The notes under the pieces were generated by a model, which was not told the DNA's origin, did no database searches, and saw nothing but the letters and a program-made list of their open reading frames with translations. Shown one piece after another: positions 43,717 through 52,636 of a stretch of DNA of 64,000 nucleotides. A program made the position numbers and the translations under genes. Position 1 is the stretch's first letter, and every line of letters begins with the position of its first letter. This DNA comes from Paracoccus sp. SCSIO 75233 (lineage in GTDB: Bacteria > Pseudomonadota > Alphaproteobacteria > Rhodobacterales > Rhodobacteraceae), in assembly GCF_027912675.1 (NCBI RefSeq), contig NZ_CP115758.1:156953-220952 (forward strand). Reading direction: 5' to 3'.

Positions 43717-44094
43717 TTATCTCTCCGACGGCTTGAAAAGCACGGCCGGAGCGCCCTCGGCCTCGCCCACGAAAGCGGTTACAGGCATGTCGATAGCGAC
43801 CTCACCCGGGGCGATGCCCTCGACCCGGCTCATCATCCGGACACCCTCGTCCAGCTCGACGACACATACGTTGTAGTCACCGCCCCGTTCGGGTTTTCGG
43901 CGCACGACCGTTGTGGTGTGGACCCGTCCCTTGCCCCTCGCCTTCATCCAAGAAATCGCGCTGCCATGACAATGGGGACACAAGACTCTCGGGAAAAAGT
44001 GATAGGCCCCGCAGTCGTCGCACTTTGGCAGCAGGATCTCTCCCTCTGCCAGCGCGCGTTGGAAAAATTGGTCTGGTCCTATGGCGTCCTGCAC
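43717..44094 (-). CDS. Zn-ribbon/OB-fold DUF35 protein, partner of thiolase-like copy 3
   Basis: A 125-residue DUF35 protein with Cys 25, 28, 39 and 42 (CDDC, CPHC). The OB-fold contains TVVRRKPERGGDYNV, shared with the DUF35 protein at 23938. It is the first gene of the four-gene 44094-40534 operon, and its promoter region holds the palindromic operator at 44147. Confidence 0.88.
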   Translation of the reverse strand: MQDAIGPDQFFQRALAEGEILLPKCDDCGAYHFFPRVLCPHCHGSAISWMKARGKGRVHTTTVVRRKPERGGDYNVCVVELDEGVRMMSRVEGIAPGEVAIDMPVTAFVGEAEGAPAVLFKPSER

Positions 44095-44146
44095 CAGCGT
44101 TCTCCTTCAAGCGATCCAGTCTTCGTCCAACCGTATTGATTATGTT

Positions 44147-44162
44147 TCTAACAATTGTTAGA
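44147..44162. promoter_or_regulatory. TCTAAC-N4-GTTAGA operator, divergent promoter
   Basis: TCTAACAATTGTTAGA is a perfect palindrome across all 16 bases. It lies between the divergent DUF35 gene (starts 44094) and CaiB gene (starts 44199), so one bound dimer could control both operons. Confidence 0.72.
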
Positions 44163-44198
44163 TTTAGTCAACCTTTCAGGATCAATTGAGAGAAACTC

Positions 44199-45344
44199 AT
44201 GCCAGGTTCAGATTTAGCCCCCCTTTCCGGCAAACTCGTCGTTGCGCTGGAACAGGCAGTCGCCGCGCCTTTTTGCTCCTCGCGGCTGGCCGATGCCGGC
44301 GCGCGTGTGATCAAGATCGAACGCAAGGGAGCCGGCGATTTCGCCCGCGCCTACGATACCGCCGCCAACGGTGAAAGCGCCTATTTCACATGGCTGAACC
44401 GAGGCAAAGAATCGGTCGCCTTGGACATTAAAGCCGACGAAGACCGTGAAATCCTGCTCAGGATGCTGGAAAACGCGGATGTGTTTATTCAGAACCTGCT
44501 GCCCGGCGCGCTGGCCAAGCTCGGGCTCGATTCCGCAAGTCTGCGAGAGAGGTTTCCGCGTCTGGTGACCTGCGACATCACCGGCTACGGAGAGGACGGC
44601 CCGATGCGCAACGCCAAGGCCTATGATCTTCTGGTGCAATGCGAAAGCGGCCTGGCATCGGTGACCGGCACGCCGGATGGACCGGGGCGGGTCGGCGTGT
44701 CGGTCTGCGATATCGCCACCGGCATGACAGCCCATGCCGGGATCTGCGAAGCGCTGGTCGGGCGTGATCGAACCGGCAAGGGCAGCGGCCTCTCGGTGGC
44801 CATGTTCGACGTCATGGCGGACTGGATGGCGGTTCCGCTTCTTTTTCACGACTATGCCAATCAGCCCACGCCCAGAACCGGGCTTGGTCACTCTGTCATA
44901 TGCCCCTACGGCGCATTCCACTGCCGAGGCGGTGAACAGGTCGTCATCTCGGTCCAGAACAGCCGCGAATGGAACCGGTTCTGCGTACAGATTCTCGGCG
45001 ACCCGGCCTTGGCCGATGATCCGCGATTCCATGATAATTCAGCCAGGATCGCGCACAAATCGGAACTCGAAGAGCTTATCAAGACCGTGTTCGGCGCGCA
45101 CGAACGTGCCGAATTGTTGAAGCTGCTCGATGGCGCGGGCATTGCATCGGCGGCGGTGAACGACGTTGCCGCGCTGTCGGATCACCCGCAACTTGATCGG
45201 GCGACCATCGGCACGCCCTCGGGACCTGTCAGCATCGCAATGCCCCCGATACGACGCGGCAGCACCGAAGCCGCGATCGGACCGTCCCCCGCATTGGACG
45301 CCGATGGAGCGGCCATTCGCGCGGAATTCGGTTCTCGTTCCTAG
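44199..45344 (+). CDS. CaiB/BaiF family III CoA-transferase
   Basis: A 381-residue family III CoA-transferase with LSGKLVVALEQAVAAPFCSSRLADAGARVIKIE, NRGKESVALDIK and the likely catalytic Asp 171 in VSVCDIATGM. The racemase His is absent, supporting CoA transfer rather than racemisation. It is the first of two tandem family III genes; together they could form a heteromer or act on different acids. The operator at 44147 lies about 40 bases before the start. Confidence 0.87.
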   Translation: MPGSDLAPLSGKLVVALEQAVAAPFCSSRLADAGARVIKIERKGAGDFARAYDTAANGESAYFTWLNRGKESVALDIKADEDREILLRMLENADVFIQNLLPGALAKLGLDSASLRERFPRLVTCDITGYGEDGPMRNAKAYDLLVQCESGLASVTGTPDGPGRVGVSVCDIATGMTAHAGICEALVGRDRTGKGSGLSVAMFDVMADWMAVPLLFHDYANQPTPRTGLGHSVICPYGAFHCRGGEQVVISVQNSREWNRFCVQILGDPALADDPRFHDNSARIAHKSELEELIKTVFGAHERAELLKLLDGAGIASAAVNDVAALSDHPQLDRATIGTPSGPVSIAMPPIRRGSTEAAIGPSPALDADGAAIRAEFGSRS

Positions 45345-45360
45345 AACAGGAAATCAACCC

Positions 45361-46527
45361 ATGACCAATGCAAAGAACACCGCAATCCTGCAAAGCGTCA
45401 GGATCATCGACCTGACGTCGATCATCTTCGGTCCTCTGGCCACGCAGATGCTGGGAGATCTGGGAGCGGATGTGATCAAGGTGGAAGCGCCCGAGGGCGA
45501 TCTTCTGCGCCAGGTTCAGCCATCGCGGCACAGGTTGATGGGCGCTGCGTTTCTAGGGGCCAACCGCAACAAGCGCAGCGTCGTACTCGACCTGAAAACG
45601 CAAGCCGATCGCGACCGTCTGCGCAAGTTGCTGGTCGATGCCGATGTGATGATTTCAAGCATCCGGCCCGCGGCGCTTGCCAGATTGTCTTTGGATCCGG
45701 AAACCTTACGGAACGAGAACCCGAGCCTGATCACGGTTTCTGCAACCGGATACGGGCAGGACGGGCCTTACGCTTCGAAACCGGCCTTTGATGACATCGT
45801 CCAGGCGGTTTCGGGTTTGGCCAGCCTGCCCACCCTTCGCGATCCAGAGGCAAAACCCGATTATTCCCCGACCATTCTTGCCGACAAGCTTGGCGGTGTT
45901 ACCACGGCTTATGCCGTCATGGCAGCCCTGTTTCATCGGGAACGCACGGGCCAGGCACAGCATGTCGAGGTGCCGATGTTCGAAACGCTGACGGCGTTTC
46001 TGCTGGCCGAACACATGGACGGCGCGACATTCGACGAGGTGCCGAGGAATTTCGGATATGCCCGCATGTTGGTGCCGCACCGCCGCCCGCTCCAGACGGC
46101 GGACGGGTTCATCACGATCCTGCCCTATACCAACGCCCAATGGGCGCGGTTTTTCAAGACGGTCGGGCGCGACGACATGATCAACCACGTCTGGGTCACC
46201 GACATGGACACCCGCAGCCGTAACATCGGCGCCCTTTACGACATGGTTGCTCGGATTGCGCTGACGCGGACAACCGCCGACTGGCTGGCCCTGATGGAGC
46301 AGGCCGACATTCCCGCCATGCCGGTGAACACCCTGTCGGATCTGCCGAACGATCCGCACCTTTCCGTAACCGGTTTCTTTCAGAAGGTCGAACACCCCAC
46401 CGAAGGTACGATCTGGATGACACGCCCGCCCATTCGATTCTCGGCGACACCGGCGCGGCATGACCTGCGCCCCGCCCCCGGACTGGGCGAACACAACGAC
46501 GAGATCATCGGTCCGGGGGGCGACTAG
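45361..46527 (+). CDS. CaiB/BaiF family III CoA-transferase
   Basis: A 388-residue family III CoA-transferase starting MTNAKNTAILQSVRIIDLTS. A longer open frame begins inside the preceding gene but the ATG at 45361, 16 bases after its stop with CAGGAAATC upstream, fits the family. The probable catalytic Asp is 175 (TILADKLGGV). It ends 24 bases before the stop of a convergent ACAD gene. Confidence 0.87.
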   Translation: MTNAKNTAILQSVRIIDLTSIIFGPLATQMLGDLGADVIKVEAPEGDLLRQVQPSRHRLMGAAFLGANRNKRSVVLDLKTQADRDRLRKLLVDADVMISSIRPAALARLSLDPETLRNENPSLITVSATGYGQDGPYASKPAFDDIVQAVSGLASLPTLRDPEAKPDYSPTILADKLGGVTTAYAVMAALFHRERTGQAQHVEVPMFETLTAFLLAEHMDGATFDEVPRNFGYARMLVPHRRPLQTADGFITILPYTNAQWARFFKTVGRDDMINHVWVTDMDTRSRNIGALYDMVARIALTRTTADWLALMEQADIPAMPVNTLSDLPNDPHLSVTGFFQKVEHPTEGTIWMTRPPIRFSATPARHDLRPAPGLGEHNDEIIGPGGD

Positions 46528-46550
46528 TCTCCGACCCGGCACCCGACGGA

Positions 46551-47708
46551 TCAAACATCCAGCGAACGTGCGATCAGTTCCTTCATGATCTCGTTGGTGC
46601 CGCCATAGATCATCTGGACCCGGCTGTCGGCATAAAGACGCGCGATGGGGTATTCCATCATGAAACCGTAACCGCCGTGCAGTTGCAGGCATTCATGCAT
46701 GACCTCGTTCTGCGTCTGGCTGCCCCACCACTTCGCCATCGAAGCCGTGGCCGCATCAAGTTCGCCCGCTTCAAGACGCGCGAGCCCGTCATTTACGAAG
46801 GAACGTAGCAATTCGGCCTTGGTTTTGCATTCCGCCAGTTTGAAGCGTGTATTCTGGAAGTCCATGATCCGGCTTCCAAATGCCTTGCGGTCCTGAACAT
46901 ATTTCACCGTTTCATCGATCGCAAAATCAATAAAACCGAGGGCGGTAATGCCGATCATCAGCCGCTCCCAAGGCAGCTGCTTCATCAGCTGGTAGAACCC
47001 CTGCCCCTCTTCCGGACCAAGCAGGTTCGCCGTAGGCACGCGCACATCCTCGAAGAACAGCTCAGCAGTATCCGAACCTTTCATACCCAGTTTCTTCAGG
47101 TTCCGTCCCCGGCGAAAGCCCTCGGCGCCCTCGGTTTCCAGAACGATCAACGAAACGCCCTTAGCGCCGGCGTTGCGGTCGGTCTTTGCCACGATAACAA
47201 CGAGATCCGCCGTGTGCCCGTTTGTGATAAAGATCTTCGAACCGTTGATCTTGTAGTGGTTGCCATCCTTTTCCGCATAGGTTTGTACGTTCTGGAGGTC
47301 AGAGCCCGTTCCAGGCTCGGTCATGGCAATCGCCGCAACGCTGTCGCCGATGACCAGTTTCGGCAACCACTTTTTCTTCTGTTCCTCACTGCCATATGCG
47401 TTGAGATAATGGATTACGATGGACTGGATCCCATAGCCCCAACCCGTATCACCGGTGCGCCCCTGCTCGTAGACGGTAATCGCGTCGAACCCGATGCCGC
47501 CACCGAACCCACCATATTCTTCGGCAATCGAGCCACCCATGACACCCTGCTGACCGACTGTTTTCCAGAAGTCGCGGTCAACAATTCCCTGCTCCGCCCA
47601 TTTTTCAATCTTCGGAGCCATCTCTGCATCGAAAAGCCTGCGTGTACTATCGGCGAACATCTTGTGTTCATCCACTGCCCAACTCGGGGAGTTCTTGATC
47701 AGAGACAT
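46551..47708 (-). CDS. Acyl-CoA dehydrogenase
   Basis: A 385-residue ACAD with [59 protein letters not shown] and C-terminal [21 protein letters not shown]. It resembles the citronellyl/geranyl or long-chain ACAD branch rather than the heteromeric pairs; that is an impression from motif style only. It is a single-gene unit with a half-conserved operator (47746) immediately upstream. Confidence 0.9.
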   Translation of the reverse strand: MSLIKNSPSWAVDEHKMFADSTRRLFDAEMAPKIEKWAEQGIVDRDFWKTVGQQGVMGGSIAEEYGGFGGGIGFDAITVYEQGRTGDTGWGYGIQSIVIHYLNAYGSEEQKKKWLPKLVIGDSVAAIAMTEPGTGSDLQNVQTYAEKDGNHYKINGSKIFITNGHTADLVVIVAKTDRNAGAKGVSLIVLETEGAEGFRRGRNLKKLGMKGSDTAELFFEDVRVPTANLLGPEEGQGFYQLMKQLPWERLMIGITALGFIDFAIDETVKYVQDRKAFGSRIMDFQNTRFKLAECKTKAELLRSFVNDGLARLEAGELDAATASMAKWWGSQTQNEVMHECLQLHGGYGFMMEYPIARLYADSRVQMIYGGTNEIMKELIARSLDV

Positions 47709-47745
47709 GTTTTATTCCTATCGAGTCATGCTTGCATTGAAAAAA

Positions 47746-47761
47746 TCTAACAAGTGTTTTT
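47746..47761. promoter_or_regulatory. Half-conserved TCTAAC-N4-GTTAGA site upstream of lone ACAD
   Basis: TCTAACAAGTGTTTTT has the left half and spacer identical to the site at 40486 but a degraded right half. It lies 37 bases upstream of the ACAD start on the minus strand. A weaker member of the same operator set, if real. Confidence 0.5.
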
Positions 47762-47858
47762 TTCTCACAATGAACCCGAGCCGTTCTGACGGGGCGTCAC
47801 ACGGCTTCGGACCGTGCGCATCCGGATTTATCCAATCAACGCGCCGCCCATTCGGCTC

Positions 47859-47898
47859 GTATAAAAAGGCCCGACAAAACAGGCGGGCCTTTTTATAC
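47859..47898 (-). terminator. Rho-independent terminator of etfBA operon
   Basis: GTATAAAAAGGCCCG (47859-47873) pairs perfectly with CGGGCCTTTTTATAC (47884-47898). Read on the minus strand it gives a G/C stem followed by TTTTTATAC, 14 bases after the etfA stop. The A/T tracts on both sides make it bidirectional. Confidence 0.9.
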
Positions 47899-47912
47899 TT
47901 TTTTGCAATGGC

Positions 47913-48839
47913 TTACAGCTTGTCGGTCAGTTCGGGCACGGCCTCGAACAGGTCGGCGACCAGACCGTAATCGGCAACCTGGAAGATCGGGGCCTCTTCG
48001 TCCTTGTTGATCGCGACGATGATCTTGCTGTCCTTCATGCCCGCAAGGTGCTGAATCGCACCCGAGATGCCGACGGCGATATACAGGTCAGGCGCGACCA
48101 CCTTGCCGGTCTGGCCGACCTGCCAGTCGTTCGGTGCAAAGCCCGAGTCGACGGCGGCGCGGGATGCGCCAACGGCGGCGCCCAGCTTGTCGGCCAGTTT
48201 CTCGATCAGCGCAAAATCGTCTTCCGAGCCGACGCCACGGCCGCCCGAAACCACGATACCGGCCGAGGTCAGTTCGGGACGGTCGCTTTCGGCGACCTTG
48301 TCTTCGACCCATTCCGACAGGCCCGAAACGGATGCGCCGCCCACGGTTTCCACGGCGGCCGAGCCACCGGTGCCGGCCGCGTCGAAGCTGGCGGTGCGGA
48401 AGGACACGACCTTTTTTGCGTCGCCCGATTTCACCGTCTGGATCGCGTTACCTGCATAGATCGGGCGCTCGAACGTGTCGGCATCGACCACGCCGGAGAC
48501 ATCGGTCAGCATCATCACGTCCAGCAGCGCGGCCACGCGGGGCAGCACGTTCTTGGCGTCGGTGGTGGCGGGTGCCACGATGTGATCGTAGTCGCCTGCC
48601 AGCGACACGATCAGGTCGGCGGTCGATTCCGCCAGGCGATGACCCAGCGCGGGGTCTTCGGCGACCAGCACCTTGGCCGCGCCGTCGATTGTCGCGGCTT
48701 CTTTCGCGGCGTCGGCGGCAGACGCGCCGGCGCACAGAACCGTCACGTCGCCCAGGGCCTTGGACGCGGTGACCGCCTTTGCGGTCGCGTCCATCGATAG
48801 TTCACCATTGTTGACTTCGGCAAGAAGAAGAACAGCCAT
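47913..48839 (-). CDS. etfA: Electron transfer flavoprotein alpha subunit
   Basis: A 308-residue ETF alpha subunit; it binds FAD and, with EtfB, carries electrons from ACADs to the membrane quinone pool. The FAD-binding C-terminal domain is clear: [65 protein letters not shown], and [16 protein letters not shown]. The start is ATG 48839, one base overlap with the etfB stop; the GTG three bases earlier is unnecessary. The ETF serves the many ACADs of this window; no ETF-ubiquinone oxidoreductase is present here. Confidence 0.97.
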   Translation of the reverse strand: MAVLLLAEVNNGELSMDATAKAVTASKALGDVTVLCAGASAADAAKEAATIDGAAKVLVAEDPALGHRLAESTADLIVSLAGDYDHIVAPATTDAKNVLPRVAALLDVMMLTDVSGVVDADTFERPIYAGNAIQTVKSGDAKKVVSFRTASFDAAGTGGSAAVETVGGASVSGLSEWVEDKVAESDRPELTSAGIVVSGGRGVGSEDDFALIEKLADKLGAAVGASRAAVDSGFAPNDWQVGQTGKVVAPDLYIAVGISGAIQHLAGMKDSKIIVAINKDEEAPIFQVADYGLVADLFEAVPELTDKL

Positions 48840-49597
48840 CACACCGCCCCCTTTTCCTTGAGTTTCGCAACCAGCTCGTCGACCGAGCCAACCATTTCAC
48901 CGGCGGCGCGTTCGGCCGGCTCGGACGTCTTGACCACGGTCAGGCGCGGGGTGACGTCGACGCCATAGTCGGCGGCCGTCTTTTCATCCAGCGGCTTTTT
49001 CTTGGCCTTCATGATGTTGGGCAGCGACGCATAGCGCGGTTCGTTCAGGCGCAGGTCGACGGAAACGACGGTCGGCATCTTGACCTTGATGGTCTGCAGG
49101 CCGCCATCGACCTCGCGGGTGACGACGGCGCTGTCGCCATCGATGCCCACTTCCGAGGCAAAGGTCGCCTGGCTCCAACCGAGGATCGCCGACAGCATCT
49201 GGCCGGTGGCATTCATGTCGTTGTCGATCGCCTGCTTGCCGCAGAGAACCAGACCGGGCTGTTCCTCTTCCACGACCTTGGCAAGGATCTTGGCCACTGC
49301 CAGCGGCTCGATATCCTGGTGCACGTCATCCGCTGCGACGACCAGGATGGCGCGGTCGGCGCCCATGGCCAGTGCGGTGCGCAGGGTTTCCTGCGCCTGT
49401 TTGACGCCGATGGATACCGCGACGACCTCTTCGGCCTTGCCGGCCTCTTTTAGGCGGATCGCCTCTTCGACGGCGATTTCGTCGAACGGGTTCATCGACA
49501 TCTTAACGTTGGCGAGATCGACACCGCTGCCATCCGCCTTGACGCTGACCTTCACGTTGTAGTCGATCACCCGTTTCACAGGCACGAGTACCTTCAT
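48839..49597 (-). CDS. etfB: Electron transfer flavoprotein beta subunit
   Basis: A 252-residue ETF beta subunit beginning [43 protein letters not shown] is highly conserved, and [17 protein letters not shown] forms the recognition loop that docks onto ACADs. It overlaps etfA by one base and follows a crotonase gene by 42 bases, so electron transfer and beta-oxidation are co-expressed. Confidence 0.97.
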   Translation of the reverse strand: MKVLVPVKRVIDYNVKVSVKADGSGVDLANVKMSMNPFDEIAVEEAIRLKEAGKAEEVVAVSIGVKQAQETLRTALAMGADRAILVVAADDVHQDIEPLAVAKILAKVVEEEQPGLVLCGKQAIDNDMNATGQMLSAILGWSQATFASEVGIDGDSAVVTREVDGGLQTIKVKMPTVVSVDLRLNEPRYASLPNIMKAKKKPLDEKTAADYGVDVTPRLTVVKTSEPAERAAGEMVGSVDELVAKLKEKGAV

Positions 49598-49639
49598 TGG
49601 CGTGGTCTCCTTGAGTTTTGCGATAAGGTTTCAACCGAG

Positions 49640-50422
49640 CTAACGGTCTTTGAATTCTGGAGTTCTTTTTTCCGAAAACGCTTTCATCGCTTCGGGAAAG
49701 TCATGCGCGCACAGCAAAACGCTTTGGGCATCGCGCTCGATATCCAGCGCCTCGAGATAGCTGCACTCGGCTGCGGCGCGCATCACACGCTTGGCGGTCT
49801 GAACGCCAAACATCGGGTGCGTTGCAATCTCGCGGGCAATTTCCAACGCCCGTACTTCGACCTGGTTGGCCGGCACACATTCTTCGACAACGCGCAGGTC
49901 CCTAGCGGTGCGCCCGTCGATTTCACGGCCCGTGAGCACAAGCATCCGGGCCACGCCCGCACCGGCGCGCTGCTGAAGCAGCCAGCTTGATCCCGTGTCG
50001 GGACAACCGCCGACGCGTGCAAATACTTCGCACAGCCGGGCATCTTCGGCGGCAACGACAATGTCCGCCGACAAGGCCAGGCTGAGGCCCGCGCCAAAAG
50101 CCACGCCGCATACCGCAGAAATCAGAGGTTTGCGAAACAGATAGGCCGCGCGTCCGCCATCGTGAACCAGGTCCACCATTTCCGACGTCGCCCGCGCGCC
50201 TTTGGCGATCTCGGACTGAAACCCGACAAGATCGCCGCCGCTGCTGAAATGATCGCCGCCGGTCATGACAACGGCACGGATCGTAGCGTCCCGTTCGGCT
50301 TCGCGCAGGAGCGCCACCAGTTCTTCGACGAACCCGATGCTGTAAGGGTTGCGTTTTGTCGGCTGAAGAAAACGCAGGATTCCGACAGGGCCTTCCCTGT
50401 CCAGGCGAATAAGCTCAGTCAT
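49640..50422 (-). CDS. Enoyl-CoA hydratase/isomerase (crotonase)
   Basis: A 260-residue crotonase with TGGDHFSSGGDLVGFQ and CGVAFGAGLSLALSAD oxyanion-hole segments and CPDTGSSWLL, an Asp-type second acidic position, rather than the two-Glu hydratase pattern. It is preceded 11 bases upstream by another crotonase on the same strand and followed by etfBA. Isomerase or specialised hydratase activity is likely. Confidence 0.86.
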   Translation of the reverse strand: MTELIRLDREGPVGILRFLQPTKRNPYSIGFVEELVALLREAERDATIRAVVMTGGDHFSSGGDLVGFQSEIAKGARATSEMVDLVHDGGRAAYLFRKPLISAVCGVAFGAGLSLALSADIVVAAEDARLCEVFARVGGCPDTGSSWLLQQRAGAGVARMLVLTGREIDGRTARDLRVVEECVPANQVEVRALEIAREIATHPMFGVQTAKRVMRAAAECSYLEALDIERDAQSVLLCAHDFPEAMKAFSEKRTPEFKDR

Positions 50423-50433
50423 TCAAGTCTCCA

Positions 50434-51210
50434 TCAGGTCCCGGTCCAGACGGGTGCTCGCTTTTCAGCAAAGGCCTTTGGGCCTTCAATCGCGTCGTTG
50501 CTGGCGTAAACCACCTCGTGCAGGCGCTTGCCCTCTTTCAGGCCACCCGCACAGCCCAGGTCCATGGTCGCGCGAACGCCGCCTTTGGCCGCAATCACCG
50601 AAAGCGGGGCCGCGCTGGCAATGCGTTTGGCAAGGTCGAAGGCCCGTGCGCGGACAGCATCGGGAGTGTCTTCGATATAGTTGGTGAACCCGTATTCGTG
50701 CAGGCGCTCGATCGGCATCAAATCGCCGGTCAGAACAATTTCCATAAGGATGGGCTGCGGCAGCATGGACAATGCTGGCGATGCCCAAGGCGATCCACGA
50801 CCGATCTTTACTTCGGTAATGCCGACCTTGGTTCCCTTGAGACCGACCCTCAGATCGCAATTCAGCGTCAGCATCATTCCGCCCGCCATCAGCGACCCCG
50901 TCATCGCCGCGATGATCGGTTTTTTGCAGGCGCGCATGGTCTCGTGAAACGGGTCGCGCATCTTGGTCAGAATATCGACGCCCTCGTCGCGTGCGATTTG
51001 TGTAGCTTCCTTCAGATCCAATCCGGCGCTGAAAACGCCGCAATCGGCCGACGTCAGAATGGCCACGCGAACGCTGTCGTCCGCCTCGATCTTCTCCCAG
51101 GCGTCGGTCAGCCCGTTCGTCGCCGCCACAGAAAGCGCGTTCTTGCGTTCTGGCCGGTTGATACAGACGGTCGCAATGCCATCTTCAATCTTCACGTTAA
51201 TGGGACTCAT
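50434..51210 (-). CDS. Enoyl-CoA hydratase/isomerase (crotonase)
   Basis: A 258-residue crotonase with TSADCGVFSAGLDLKEA and MTGSLMAGGMMLTLNCD segments; GITEVKIGRGSPWASPAL keeps a Glu at the first acidic position but has no acidic residue at the second. It is distinct in sequence style from the one following it. It heads the crotonase-crotonase-etfB-etfA operon, separated from the ABC operon by the strong terminator at 51250. Confidence 0.86.
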   Translation of the reverse strand: MSPINVKIEDGIATVCINRPERKNALSVAATNGLTDAWEKIEADDSVRVAILTSADCGVFSAGLDLKEATQIARDEGVDILTKMRDPFHETMRACKKPIIAAMTGSLMAGGMMLTLNCDLRVGLKGTKVGITEVKIGRGSPWASPALSMLPQPILMEIVLTGDLMPIERLHEYGFTNYIEDTPDAVRARAFDLAKRIASAAPLSVIAAKGGVRATMDLGCAGGLKEGKRLHEVVYASNDAIEGPKAFAEKRAPVWTGT

Positions 51211-51249
51211 GATACCTGCTTCGTTTCTCTGAACAACTTGGGTGCGTAA

Positions 51250-51283
51250 AGCTTCCCCGCGATATGTTTACCGCGGGGAAGCT
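51250..51283 (-). terminator. Hairpin terminator of the Liv-type ABC operon
   Basis: AGCTTCCCCGCG (51250-51261) pairs perfectly with CGCGGGGAAGCT (51272-51283). Read on the minus strand it starts 5 bases after the stop of the last binding-protein gene and is followed by TTTACG. It isolates the ABC operon from the crotonase-etf operon. Confidence 0.8.
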
Positions 51284-51288
51284 GTGTC

Positions 51289-52539
51289 CTACTCGACTTT
51301 GAAAGTCGCGGAGCTGTGCTTGATGACATCCCACACAACGTCGAGATAGTCGGCGCTCCAGTCGGTCTGCGGAACCCAGGTTTCGCCATTCCACTGCTCG
51401 ACCCGAGTCTTGCCACCACCACCATGATCTTTGTCGGTCACTGTAACCGGGGCCATGGTGCCGTTTCCATCGAAGTTCTCGATCGATTCATAGGCATTCT
51501 TCATGCTTTCCGGTGTGATCGGCCAACCGTTTTCGGCAATCGCGATACGCGCGGCTTCAAAACCGACCGAATAAATCGCCATACCCATGTTATAGTACAC
51601 GTCTCGCACCAGATTCTCGGGTCCGCTGCCCTTGCCATTGGCATAGTAGGTTTCCAGCATCGTCTTGACGATCGGAACTTCCTGGCCACCGGCCACGTTG
51701 GTTCCGCGCAAAATGCCTTTTGCCTCTTGTGCGCCAATGTTGGCGATATCGACCTCGTTGAGCCAGTTGACCGACAGGTAACGGTCGATCGGGAACCGGT
51801 TGCGGCGCATTTCCTTCGAGGCAACCACATGCCCGCCAGCCAGAAGCCAGCTGATCACGTAATCTGGCTTATCACGGCGGATATTGCTCCAGGCACCGGC
51901 CTGATCCGAACCGGGAAGCGGCACGGGATAAAGCTCCAGTTCGAACCCTTCCTTCTCGGAAAGCGTTTTCAGGATCTCGATTGGTTCCTGACCGAAGGGA
52001 TAATCCAGATAGATGAACCCGATCTTCGCCTTGCTCAGGTCACCGCCCATCTGGCCCTTGATGAAGGCAACGTTATTTGCCGCCTGCTGCCAGTACGTCG
52101 GACCGACCGGGAAAACCCATTCGAACACTTCCCCGTCAACTGCATCGCCACGGCCAACGAAGGACTGCATCAGAACGTTGCCGTCCTTCATGGCACGCGG
52201 CAGAACCGCGTTCGTGACCGGCGTGGACAGAAAATTGAATAGGAACACACCTTCGCGCTTGAGCTGCTCATAGCATTCCACACCGCGCTGCGGTTCGTTG
52301 CCGTGATCGCGAACGATGATTTCTACCGGATGCCCTTCGATACCGCCATTTTCGTTGGTGTACATCGCCAGATCCTGGGCGGCCTGAGCCACCTGCGGCG
52401 AAATGAAAGTGTAGGATTTGCTAAGGTCGAAGCAGAGTCCGAAGCGGATCGGCTCCTTGTCCTGCGCTGCGGCCACAGTCGCGCTTGCTGCCAGCGCAGT
52501 AGCAAGGACTACTGCCTTAATTTGCTGTGTGACTTTCAT
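51289..52539 (-). CDS. Liv-type ABC transporter substrate-binding protein, copy 1
   Basis: A 416-residue periplasmic binding protein with signal peptide MKVTQQIKAVVLATALAASATVAAAQ. The mature fold is of the branched-chain amino acid/amide-binding type (IRFGLCFDLSKSYTFISPQVAQAA, VEIIVRDHGNEPQRGVECY, YLDYPFGQEPIEILKTL). Ligands of this class include amino acids, urea and many aromatic or aliphatic acids, so it need not bind leucine. It aligns end to end with the neighbouring copy 2 and is last in the operon. Confidence 0.9.
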   Translation of the reverse strand: MKVTQQIKAVVLATALAASATVAAAQDKEPIRFGLCFDLSKSYTFISPQVAQAAQDLAMYTNENGGIEGHPVEIIVRDHGNEPQRGVECYEQLKREGVFLFNFLSTPVTNAVLPRAMKDGNVLMQSFVGRGDAVDGEVFEWVFPVGPTYWQQAANNVAFIKGQMGGDLSKAKIGFIYLDYPFGQEPIEILKTLSEKEGFELELYPVPLPGSDQAGAWSNIRRDKPDYVISWLLAGGHVVASKEMRRNRFPIDRYLSVNWLNEVDIANIGAQEAKGILRGTNVAGGQEVPIVKTMLETYYANGKGSGPENLVRDVYYNMGMAIYSVGFEAARIAIAENGWPITPESMKNAYESIENFDGNGTMAPVTVTDKDHGGGGKTRVEQWNGETWVPQTDWSADYLDVVWDVIKHSSATFKVE

Positions 52540-52636
52540 GTTTTCTCTCTCCCGTTGGTTTGGTTTGGGGCGGTGATACCGTTTCGTAAACGCCGCTGCC
52601 GCCCCGCGTAGCGTCGCCCTTCCTGCTACCAGTCTT

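Noticed and set aside
52546..52620. GC-rich inverted repeat between the two ABC binding-protein genes as a terminator.
   Set aside because: Short stem, long loop, no T-run; the downstream binding-protein gene seems to belong to the same operon.
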